Assembly (NCBI GenBank): GCA_903958995.1
Contig: CAJBVG010000162.1
Span: forward strand, 1 to 5,392
Reading direction: 5' to 3'
Origin: an uncultured bacterium
Lineage (GTDB): Bacteria; Bacteroidota; Bacteroidia; Sphingobacteriales; Sphingobacteriaceae
DNA: 5,392 nt
Of the stretch, positions 1 through 5,392 are shown one piece after another. Under the pieces are notes generated by a model. The model worked only from the letters and a program-made list of their open reading frames with translations, had not been told where the DNA came from and made no database searches. How positions within the stretch are numbered: position 1 is the stretch's first letter; every line of letters begins with the position of its first letter. A program made the translations under genes and the position numbers.

Positions 1-1259
1 ACCGTTTCAACGGCTTTAACTACAGCTTCAAAAACTCCTGTATGGCCTACCATATCGGGGTTTGCAAAGTTTAAGCACACAAAATCTACTTCACCTTTTT
101 CCAATTCAGTAACGATGGCATCAGTAATTCCATTGGCACTCATTTCTGGTTGTAAATCATACGTTGCCACTTTAGGAGATGGAATCATAATTCTACTTTC
201 CTTTTCAAATGGTACTTCTCGCCCGCCAGAAAAGAAAAAGGTTACGTGTGGGTATTTTTCTGTTTCAGCAATTCTAATTTGCGATTTGTTATTAGCCGAT
301 AATACTTCACCAAGCGTGTTGGCTAAATTATCTTTTTCGAAAATCACATTTACATTTTCGAATGAATCATCATAACTCGTCATGGTTACATAATGCAAAT
401 TCATTTTGTGCATGTTGTATTCATGAATATCACGTTGTGTTAAAGCTATCGAAATTTCTCTGGCTCTATCAGTTCGGAAATTATAACTAATTACTACATC
501 ACCTTCTTTAATAGTTGCTAATGGTTCATTGTGTTCATCAACACAAACCAATGCTTTCATAAATTCGTCGGTAATGTTTTCTTTGTATTGTGCTTCAATA
601 TCAGATAGGATAGAAGTGGATTTTATTCCATCACCATTCACTAATAATTCATAGGCTAACTTTACACGTTCCCAACGTTGGTCACGGTCCATTGCATAAT
701 AACGACCAATAACTGTAGCCAGCTTGGCTGTATTATGTTGTGAAGTATTATGATCGAGTAATTCTTTTAAATATCCAGAACCGCTTTTAGGATCCGTATC
801 TCGCCCGTCTAAAAAGGCATGAATAAAGGTATTTTCTACACCTTCAGCAGTGCAAATATCACATAATGCTTTTAAGTGGTTAATATGGGAGTGTACACCT
901 CCATCAGATAGCAGTCCAATAAAATGTACATTTTTATGTTCTTTTTTTGCATAATCCAATGCTTGTTTTAACACCTTGTTAGAAGCTAGGGTACCATCTT
1001 TACAAGCTTTATGGATTTTTACAAGTTCTTGGAAAATGACTCTACCAGAACCAATGGTTAAGTGTCCGACTTCAGAATTTCCCATTTGACCTTCGGGTAA
1101 ACCAACTGATTCTCCGGATGCAACTAGCTTAGCATGAGGATATTTTAAATATAATGAATCAACAAATGGGGTATTGGCGTGCTGAATAGCATCGGCCTTT
1201 AATGTAGTCCCTAATCCCCAACCATCTAAAATAAGTAGTGCTAATTTCTTCTTTTCCAT
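1..1259 (-). CDS. gpmI: 2,3-bisphosphoglycerate-independent phosphoglycerate mutase (3' end outside window)
   Basis: This cytosolic enzyme interconverts 3-phosphoglycerate and 2-phosphoglycerate in glycolysis and gluconeogenesis through a phosphoserine intermediate, using two metal ions (usually Mn). The reading frame starts at the ATG at 1259-1257 (MEKKKLALLILDGWG) and stays open to the window edge, giving 419 codons of a family that is usually about 505-515 residues. Visible active-site elements, close to Bacillus numbering, are Asp12 in LDGWG, the nucleophile Ser62 in MGNSEVGH, His123 in LSDGGVHSH, Arg153-Asp154 in DGRDT, Arg186 and Arg192 in GRYYAMDRD, the FRTDRAREI motif near 261-269, Lys335 in EKYPHVTFFFSGG, and metal ligands Asp402 and His406 in NPDMVGHTG. 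The remaining ligands (an Asp-His pair and a late His) should lie in the missing 85-95 residues. It is divergent from the DUF4783-like gene. The start is supported by the family N-terminus and by a promoter box directly upstream. There is no sign of damage. Confidence 0.97.
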   Translation of the reverse strand, partial: MEKKKLALLILDGWGLGTTLKADAIQHANTPFVDSLYLKYPHAKLVASGESVGLPEGQMGNSEVGHLTIGSGRVIFQELVKIHKACKDGTLASNKVLKQALDYAKKEHKNVHFIGLLSDGGVHSHINHLKALCDICTAEGVENTFIHAFLDGRDTDPKSGSGYLKELLDHNTSQHNTAKLATVIGRYYAMDRDQRWERVKLAYELLVNGDGIKSTSILSDIEAQYKENITDEFMKALVCVDEHNEPLATIKEGDVVISYNFRTDRAREISIALTQRDIHEYNMHKMNLHYVTMTSYDDSFENVNVIFEKDNLANTLGEVLSANNKSQIRIAETEKYPHVTFFFSGGREVPFEKESRIMIPSPKVATYDLQPEMSANGITDAIVTELEKGEVDFVCLNFANPDMVGHTGVFEAVVKAVET

Positions 1260-1262
1260 ATA

Positions 1263-1270
1263 CAAATATA
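1263..1270 (-). promoter_or_regulatory. Bacteroidota-type -7 promoter box of gpmI
   Basis: Read on the minus strand this is TATATTTG, an exact match to the Bacteroidota -7 consensus TAnnTTTG. The final G is only three bases before the gpmI ATG. With the usual geometry (box centred near -7) transcription would begin at or next to the A of the start codon, so the mRNA would be leaderless or nearly so. A CTG at 1291-1293, one base from the TTG consensus, sits at the expected -33 distance. No Shine-Dalgarno sequence is seen. The motif match is seen directly; the start site is inferred. Confidence 0.6.
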
Positions 1271-1274
1271 CCAA

Positions 1275-1289
1275 GCCAAAATGATTGGC
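1275..1289. repeat. Small inverted repeat in the divergent gpmI/DUF4783 spacer
   Basis: GCCAA (1275-1279) and TTGGC (1285-1289) form a perfect 5-bp inverted repeat around a 5-base centre. It lies between the -33 and -7 positions of the gpmI promoter, inside the 71-bp spacer between the two divergent genes. It could be an operator half-site pair or a weak hairpin. The arms are short enough to occur by chance. The rest of the spacer (1290-1330) is very AT-rich and holds no clear plus-strand promoter. Confidence 0.3.
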
Positions 1290-1330
1290 ACAGTTTTTAA
1301 GGTAAATAAATAGCATTTTTTAATTTTTTA

Positions 1331-1732
1331 ATGAAGAAATTACTTTTACTAGTCTTTCTAAGTGTAATGTCATTGACAAGCTCTTTCGCACAGTCGGAGT
1401 TTATTGACGACGTTACTGTTGCATTTAAGAATGCTGATCAACGCTTGCTATCGAAGTACTTCAGTAATAAAATTGAAATTACTTTATTAGACCAATCCAA
1501 CGTATTTAGTAAGTCACAGGCAGAACTTGTGATGAAAGATTTCTTCAGTAAATACGATCCAATCGACTTTCAAATTCTCTACAAAAATAATCCAAACTCA
1601 GACGCTGCGCGTTTTGCCATTGGCCAACTCGACACAAGAGCAGGTAAGTTTAGGATATACTTTATCATTAAGAACATAGAGAACAATTTATACCTTCAAG
1701 AAATGCGTTTCGAGCAGGAACGTACCCGTTAA
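1331..1732 (+). CDS. Small secreted DUF4783-family protein, function unknown
   Basis: This is a 133-residue exported protein. Residues 1-20 form a typical signal peptide: Lys2-Lys3, a hydrophobic core around LLLLVFLSVMSL, and a likely signal peptidase I cleavage after SFA (A20|Q21). The mature part of about 113 residues begins with helix-like FIDDVTVAFKNADQRLL, followed by alternating strands and a C-terminal YLQEMRFEQE segment. It has no lipobox Cys, no cysteines in the mature part and no membrane segment. Size, layout and position just upstream of nadC fit the Bacteroidota DUF4783 family, which I recall as an NTF2-like (cystatin-like) fold with no known role; this assignment rests on recognition, not a search. 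No catalytic motif is visible, so a binding or envelope function is more likely than an enzymatic one. The start ATG directly precedes the signal peptide; no ribosome binding site is visible. Confidence 0.8.
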   Translation: MKKLLLLVFLSVMSLTSSFAQSEFIDDVTVAFKNADQRLLSKYFSNKIEITLLDQSNVFSKSQAELVMKDFFSKYDPIDFQILYKNNPNSDAARFAIGQLDTRAGKFRIYFIIKNIENNLYLQEMRFEQERTR

Positions 1733-1737
1733 ATCAT

Positions 1738-1745
1738 TACCTTTG
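1738..1745 (+). promoter_or_regulatory. Bacteroidota-type -7 promoter box of nadC
   Basis: TACCTTTG matches the TAnnTTTG consensus exactly and starts six bases after the stop codon of the preceding gene. The expected transcription start is near 1749, giving a leader of about 18 bases to the ATG at 1767. A -33 TTG is not evident at the expected place near 1716, so the promoter may be weak or rely on the -7 box. The box covers the upstream in-frame TTG at 1743, and the predicted transcript start lies beyond both TTG codons (1743 and 1746), which argues against either as the start of nadC. Confidence 0.5.
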
Positions 1746-1766
1746 TTGGATAAAACTGTATCCCAA

Positions 1767-2615
1767 ATGAATTTTACGGAACAACATTTACTAAACTTCA
1801 TAGACCTTGCCATTACCGAAGATATTGGCGATGGAGACCATACCTCATTATCGACCATTCCAGCTGGTACACAAAACAAAGCTCAGCTCTTAGTAAAAGA
1901 ATCAGGCATCTTGGCTGGTGTTCAAGTAGCAAACATCATATTTCATCGTATAGATTCTAATTTAAATGTGGTTAACATTTTAAGTGATGGTGACAAAATT
2001 AAAGTAGGAGAAGTGGTGCTTACCGTTTCTGGTAGTGCTCATTCAATTTTGAAAGCGGAACGTTTAGTGTTGAATATTATGCAACACATGTCTGCCATTG
2101 CTACGGCAACAAATGCTATTGTTCAAAAAGTATCTCATACAAAATGCAAAATATTAGACACTCGTAAAACTACTCCAGGAATGAGATTCTTAGAGAAAGA
2201 AGCGGTGTTAATTGGTGGAGGAATGAATCATCGTATCGGTTTGTACGATATGATATTGATTAAAGATAATCATGTGGATTATGCCGGTGGAATTACCGCT
2301 GCTTTAGTAAATGCAAAGCAATATTTAAAAGATACTGGTAGAAACTTGCCTATTGAAATTGAAACAAGAAATATTGATGAAGTAAAGGAAGCCATCTCCG
2401 AAGGTGGATTTAAAAGAATCATGTTCGATAATTTCAATTTTGATATGATTCGCGAAGCGGTTCAGCTGGTAAATAGTAAATTTGAAACCGAAGCATCTGG
2501 TGGAATCACTACCGAAAATGTTGTTCAATATGCCGAATGTGGTGTAGATCATATCTCTATAGGTGCATTAACACACTCTGTAAAAGCATTGGATTTGAGT
2601 TTAAAAGCTGTTTAA
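1767..2615 (+). CDS. nadC: Nicotinate-nucleotide pyrophosphorylase (carboxylating) / quinolinate phosphoribosyltransferase
   Basis: NadC converts quinolinate and PRPP to nicotinate mononucleotide, pyrophosphate and CO2, the step that feeds de novo NAD synthesis from aspartate; it is a cytosolic homodimer in which both subunits build the active site. From the ATG at 1767 the protein has 282 residues, typical for the family. The N-terminal domain (about 1-105) shows EDIGDGDHTS (18-27) and AERLVLN (97-103, with Glu98-Arg99). The alpha/beta barrel shows DTRKTTPGMR (131-140), a GGGMNHRIGLYD stretch (150-161), IKDNH (165-169), EIET (197-200), FDN (220-222), EASGGI (242-247) and HISIGALTHS (262-271). 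These supply the basic phosphate- and quinolinate-binding residues and the acidic PRPP/Mg site. The frame is also open back to a TTG at 1743, but the family N-terminus and the promoter box there favour 1767. The partner genes nadA and nadB are not in the window. Confidence 0.96.
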   Translation: MNFTEQHLLNFIDLAITEDIGDGDHTSLSTIPAGTQNKAQLLVKESGILAGVQVANIIFHRIDSNLNVVNILSDGDKIKVGEVVLTVSGSAHSILKAERLVLNIMQHMSAIATATNAIVQKVSHTKCKILDTRKTTPGMRFLEKEAVLIGGGMNHRIGLYDMILIKDNHVDYAGGITAALVNAKQYLKDTGRNLPIEIETRNIDEVKEAISEGGFKRIMFDNFNFDMIREAVQLVNSKFETEASGGITTENVVQYAECGVDHISIGALTHSVKALDLSLKAV

Positions 2616-2628
2616 ATCAGCATTTTAA
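2601..2628 (+). terminator. Possible weak terminator hairpin over the nadC stop codon
   Basis: TTAAAAGCTG (2601-2610) pairs with CAGC-A-TTTTAA (2618-2628) across a 7-base loop that contains the nadC TAA stop. The stem is 10 bp with a single bulged A at 2622. The layout A-tract, short GC core, loop, T-tract resembles a small bidirectional intrinsic terminator, but the core is only 4 bp and the T run is 4 bases. It may lower read-through into plsY or merely protect the nadC 3' end. The rest of the 74-bp spacer holds only the plsY promoter candidate and a short direct repeat. Confidence 0.3.
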
Positions 2629-2671
2629 GACTTTAAATCTACTTTTTATTACTTAGACCGAGAAAAAATAC

Positions 2672-2679
2672 TATTTTAG
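2672..2679 (+). promoter_or_regulatory. Weak candidate -7 promoter box of plsY
   Basis: TATTTTAG differs by one base from TAnnTTTG. With standard geometry, transcription would start near 2683 and leave a leader of about 7 bases before the plsY ATG at 2690. A TTA at 2649-2651, one base from the -33 TTG, has the right spacing (20 bases between elements). In such AT-rich DNA a match of this quality can arise by chance. No Shine-Dalgarno sequence precedes plsY. Confidence 0.3.
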
Positions 2680-2689
2680 ACCATTAGTA

Positions 2690-3337
2690 ATGATATCGGT
2701 CAGTACTTCCATAGCACTCCTTGTCTCGTATTTATACGGTTCTATCCCTACAGCCATTTGGATTGGTAAGGCCTTTTATGGCATTGATGTACGTGAGTAC
2801 GGAAGTGGTAACGCAGGAGCAACAAACACTTTTAGAATTTTAGGAAAGAAAGCTGGAATACCAGTTTTACTCATTGATATATTAAAAGGTTATACCGCAA
2901 CTAACTTGGTTTATTTTGTAGGAAATTACGTTCCGGGATCAGTTCAATTTGCCAATTTTCAATTAGTATTAGGAATCACCGCAGTAATCGGACATATATT
3001 CCCAGTTTTCGCAGGGTTTAGGGGAGGTAAAGGTATTGCTACCTTGTTCGGTATGATTTTGGCCGTACACCCTGCAGCATCTGCAATCTCTAGCGCGGTG
3101 TTTGTTGTAGCACTCATTTTGACTAACTACGTTTCATTGAGTTCTATGATTGCGAGCTTTATGTTCCCTGTAAATATTATCTTATTCTTCAACGAAACGA
3201 CTACACGTACTCAACTACTTTTCGCAATCTCTGTTTGTATTTTGGTGATGTTTACTCATCAGAAAAATATTGAACGATTATTGAAAGGAAAAGAATCAAA
3301 AGTTAATCTATTTAAGAAAAAAGTGAAATCCCAATAG
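2690..3337 (+). CDS. plsY: Acyl-phosphate:glycerol-3-phosphate acyltransferase PlsY
   Basis: PlsY is an integral inner-membrane enzyme that moves an acyl group from acyl-phosphate (made by PlsX) to position 1 of glycerol-3-phosphate, giving lysophosphatidic acid, the first step of phospholipid synthesis. The 215-residue length is normal. The conserved loops are all present: GSIPTA at 17-22; EYGSGNAGATN at 36-46 followed by the DILKG segment at 63-67; GHIFPVFAGFRGGKGIAT at 101-118, the glycine-rich phosphate-binding loop; and THQKNIERLLKGKES at 189-203 with His190, Asn193, Arg196, Gly200 and Glu202. Hydrophobic segments lie near 3-25, 57-77, 90-108, 115-150 (probably two helices), 153-168 and 173-188, consistent with the family's seven-helix fold. 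The C-terminus is a Lys-rich cytoplasmic tail. The ATG at 2690 sits directly before the first helix. It lies 74 bp after nadC; plsX is not in the window. Confidence 0.96.
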   Translation: MISVSTSIALLVSYLYGSIPTAIWIGKAFYGIDVREYGSGNAGATNTFRILGKKAGIPVLLIDILKGYTATNLVYFVGNYVPGSVQFANFQLVLGITAVIGHIFPVFAGFRGGKGIATLFGMILAVHPAASAISSAVFVVALILTNYVSLSSMIASFMFPVNIILFFNETTTRTQLLFAISVCILVMFTHQKNIERLLKGKESKVNLFKKKVKSQ

Positions 3338-3386
3338 TTTGGTAGAGATTTTGCTATTCAGTACTTAATAAATACACAATTCTATA

Positions 3387-5392
3387 ATGAAAAAATTAAT
3401 ACTTGTAACAGCACTTTTTATTGCTGCTAATCCCTTTATTACCAAAGCTCAAGAGCTTAAGGCAGTACCCTGTGCAACTTTCGAATACATGAGAGATGTG
3501 CAAATGAAAGATCCACAATTTGTACAAAATCAACAGATCTTAGAACAAGCTTATGAATATGCAAAATTGCATCCTCAAAAATCATCACAAACAAAACGCA
3601 TTATTCCAATCGTTTTTCATATCCTTCATAATGGTGGGATTGAAAACATAGCGAAGGAAAGAGTTTTAGAACAAGTAGCGATTTTAAATAAAGATTTCCA
3701 ACGCTTAAATACCGATACCAATAAAACGAACTCTATTTACAAATCAGTAGCAGCAGATTGCGAAATTGAATTCCGTTTAGCACAAATTGATCCTAATGGA
3801 AATTGTACCGATGGTATTGTTCGTGTGAAAACACTATTAACTTACAATGCTGACGATGCTATTAAATCAGTTAGTCGTTGGCCAAACAATAAATATTTTA
3901 ACGTGTGGGTAGTTGAAACCATTAGTGGTGCAACGCTACCTTCGGTAATCCTAGGTCGTTCACAATTTCCAGGTGGAAGTAATACTACCGATGGGGTATT
4001 GTTGAAATACAGCGTTTGTGGTAACACATCTATATTTAATAACTACGGTAGAACGTTAACTCACGAAATTGGTCACTCTTTAAACCTTCGCCACATTTGG
4101 GGCGATGGTACTTGTGCATCTGATTTTGTTGATGATACTCCACCACACGAAGCTGCTAATTCTGGTTGCCCAGTAAATAAAGTTTCAAACTGTACTGGAA
4201 ATGCAATCGAAATGGTAGAAAACTATATGGATTATACCGATGGATTTTGTCAGAATATGTTTTCGAACGGACAAAAAGCAAGAATGAATATTGTTTGGAA
4301 TGGCAATCAAAATAGTCGTAGTAATTTGTACTCTCCAGCTAACTTAATAGCCACAGGTACAAATGATGGTTATGTTACAGTTACTTGCGTTCCTACTGCC
4401 GATTTTTATAGAAAACAAGAGGCTTGTACAAATACTGCAGTTGCTTATACCGATGGCAGTTTCCGTGGTACACCAACCAATTGGGAATGGACATTTGAAG
4501 GTGGAACTCCTGCAGTTTCTAACTTACAAAACCCTTCGATTACCTATGCAAATGCAGGTACATACAGCGTTAAATTAAAAACTTGGAACGCTACAGGTGC
4601 CGATAGTATTATTAAAACAAATTACATTAGAATATTTGAAACGGTGTCTACCAAAACTCTTCCTTATTTATTGGATATGGAAGATGTCAATAAATTCAAT
4701 ACCGATGTATATAATAAAGTAGATAACATTACAAATTGGACCATTGCAACTAATGCAGGTTTCGCTTCTCCTTCATCAATTGTAATGAAATACTACGGTA
4801 AAAACGACGGACAAAGTAATTCTATATTATTACCTAGCGTAAGTTTAAAAGGAACGTCTGCACCGAAATTATCTTTCGATTATGCCTATGCTCAACGTTC
4901 AGTAACTTCACTGGATCGTTTGCAAGTGGGTTTGTCTCGTAACTGTGGTTCATCATTCACTTCATTATTTAATAAAACAGGTGCCGACATTGCAACTGCT
5001 CCAATTACTTCAGTTTCATTTGTCCCTAACGGTGATGCGCAATGGAAACACCTAGATATTTCTTTAAGCAGTTTAGCTACTTCCGAAAATACAATTATTC
5101 GTTTCTTAGCTGAAAACTCAGGACCAGGAAATAATATTTATGTAGATAATATTGTAATTACTGTTGCAACAGGAATGGAGAATTTAATTCTAAATAATTT
5201 GAATTTATCAATTGCTCCGAATCCATTCAATAGTTCTACAAAAGCAAGTTTTAATTTATTTGCTGATGCTACTGTTAAAGCAAATTTATATGATCTTTTG
5301 GGTCGTAAAGTAAGCGAAATCTATAGTGGACAAATGAGTGCAGGTGCTAATGAAATCAACATTTCTAGCGAACATACTCAAAATCTTTCTGA
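3387..5392 (+). CDS. Secreted M43-type zinc metallopeptidase with PKD, jelly-roll-like and T9SS sorting domains (3' end outside window)
   Basis: This is a predicted extracellular protease; 668 codons are visible with no in-frame stop. The signal peptide spans residues 1-21 (cleavage likely after KA, A21|Q22). A propeptide-like stretch runs to about 70. The catalytic domain (about 71-325) opens with IIPIVFHILH (72-81) and LNKDFQRLN (100-108), typical of the M43 (pappalysin/cytophagalysin) family. It carries the zinc motif HEIGHSLNLRH (226-236; His226, Glu227, His230, His236) and the Met-turn ENYMDY with Met281. A PKD domain follows (about 336-417; NWEWTFEGG and YANAGTYSVKL). Next comes a beta-rich region (about 420-600) resembling MAM/choice-of-anchor J adhesin modules, ending in IYVDNIVIT. 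From about 605 a type A T9SS C-terminal sorting domain begins (APNPFNSSTKASFNL, then YDLLGRKV); the last 20-30 residues are probably cut off by the window. The product is expected to cross the outer membrane by the Por system and then be anchored or released. The substrate is unknown. The start has a 49-bp spacer from plsY and no clear promoter. Confidence 0.93.
   Translation, partial: MKKLILVTALFIAANPFITKAQELKAVPCATFEYMRDVQMKDPQFVQNQQILEQAYEYAKLHPQKSSQTKRIIPIVFHILHNGGIENIAKERVLEQVAILNKDFQRLNTDTNKTNSIYKSVAADCEIEFRLAQIDPNGNCTDGIVRVKTLLTYNADDAIKSVSRWPNNKYFNVWVVETISGATLPSVILGRSQFPGGSNTTDGVLLKYSVCGNTSIFNNYGRTLTHEIGHSLNLRHIWGDGTCASDFVDDTPPHEAANSGCPVNKVSNCTGNAIEMVENYMDYTDGFCQNMFSNGQKARMNIVWNGNQNSRSNLYSPANLIATGTNDGYVTVTCVPTADFYRKQEACTNTAVAYTDGSFRGTPTNWEWTFEGGTPAVSNLQNPSITYANAGTYSVKLKTWNATGADSIIKTNYIRIFETVSTKTLPYLLDMEDVNKFNTDVYNKVDNITNWTIATNAGFASPSSIVMKYYGKNDGQSNSILLPSVSLKGTSAPKLSFDYAYAQRSVTSLDRLQVGLSRNCGSSFTSLFNKTGADIATAPITSVSFVPNGDAQWKHLDISLSSLATSENTIIRFLAENSGPGNNIYVDNIVITVATGMENLILNNLNLSIAPNPFNSSTKASFNLFADATVKANLYDLLGRKVSEIYSGQMSAGANEINISSEHTQNLS
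5199..5392 (+). other. T9SS type A C-terminal sorting domain (partial)
   Basis: The last visible 65 or so codons of the peptidase gene encode the start of a Por secretion signal. It has APNPF at 610-614, an alternating strand pattern after it (KASFNL, then VKANLYDLLGRKV), and a following strand-turn-strand around SGQMSAGANEINI. In complete family members this leads to a GxYxV(K/R) strand and a short basic C-terminus. Those are expected just beyond the right edge but cannot be seen here. Confidence 0.85.

Noticed and set aside
115..375. Open plus-strand frame opposite gpmI
   Set aside because: It lies entirely antisense to the well-conserved gpmI coding sequence and its translation shows no family features; it is a shadow frame.
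1311..1330. Possible plus-strand promoter for the DUF4783-like gene (TAGCATTT or TAATTTTT)
   Set aside because: Both candidates deviate from TAnnTTTG, the second would place the transcript start inside the ATG, and no well-spaced -33 element fits. The tract is too AT-rich to judge.
1688..1879. Minus-strand open frame across the DUF4783/nadC junction
   Set aside because: It overlaps two well-supported plus-strand genes and has no recognisable protein features.
2325..2552. Minus-strand open frame inside nadC
   Set aside because: It is antisense to conserved nadC motifs (EIET, FDN, EASGGI), so it is a shadow.
2611..2639. Direct repeat TTTAAATC (2611-2618 and 2632-2639) spaced 21 bp
   Set aside because: An AT-rich 8-mer pair is likely by chance here, and the first copy overlaps the nadC stop codon and the loop of the stronger hairpin.
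3326..3352. Hairpin around the plsY stop (CCAA/TTGG with an outer AAATC/GATTT stem)
   Set aside because: It has a 4-base one-sided bulge, a 4-bp core and no T run after it, so it is not a credible terminator on its own.
3338..3386. Promoter for the peptidase gene in the spacer after plsY
   Set aside because: A TTG at 3351-3353 has suitable spacing to TACACAAT at 3373-3380, but the latter matches TAnnTTTG poorly, so no promoter can be called.
3842..4027. Minus-strand open frame inside the peptidase gene
   Set aside because: It is antisense to the M43 catalytic domain, with no independent support.
4363..4578. Plus-strand open frame in another phase inside the peptidase gene
   Set aside because: It is out of phase with the continuous peptidase frame, whose PKD motifs read through this stretch; no frameshift is needed.
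1..5392. CRISPR arrays, tRNA or rRNA genes, insertion sequences, phage or defence modules
   Set aside because: No repeat-spacer pattern, structured RNA gene, transposase or defence-type protein was seen on either strand. Almost all of the window is explained by five protein-coding genes.

Overview
This AT-rich window looks like chromosomal core-genome DNA from a Bacteroidota bacterium, most likely in the Flavobacteriia/Flavobacteriales (inference). The support is a secreted multidomain protease carrying a Por/type IX secretion (T9SS) sorting domain, a DUF4783-type secreted protein next to nadC, no clear Shine-Dalgarno sequences ahead of the genes, and promoter boxes of the Bacteroidota form TAnnTTTG.

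Layout. On the minus strand, from the left edge to 1259, is most of gpmI (cofactor-independent phosphoglycerate mutase); its C-terminal end lies outside the window. A 71-bp divergent spacer (1260-1330) holds a perfect TAnnTTTG box for gpmI and a small GCCAA/TTGGC inverted repeat. On the plus strand follow a small secreted DUF4783-like protein (1331-1732), nadC (1767-2615, NAD biosynthesis), plsY (2690-3337, first acyl transfer of phospholipid synthesis) and the first 668 codons of a large secreted M43-type metallopeptidase (3387-5392, running off the right edge). Spacers on the plus strand are 34, 74 and 49 bp, so the genes are close together. However, a perfect internal -7 box before nadC, a weaker one before plsY and a possible terminator hairpin over the nadC stop suggest several transcription units rather than one tight operon.

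Function. The genes do not form one pathway: glycolysis/gluconeogenesis (gpmI), NAD synthesis (nadC), membrane lipid synthesis (plsY), an uncharacterised exported protein, and a secreted protease. NadC and PlsY keep their diagnostic motifs, and GpmI keeps every motif in the part that is visible.

I found no RNA gene, CRISPR array, insertion sequence, phage gene or defence system, and no convincing undescribed system. The points worth a second look are the apparently leaderless gpmI promoter, the promoter that decides the nadC start, the DUF4783-nadC linkage, the stop-codon hairpin of nadC and the domain layout of the protease.
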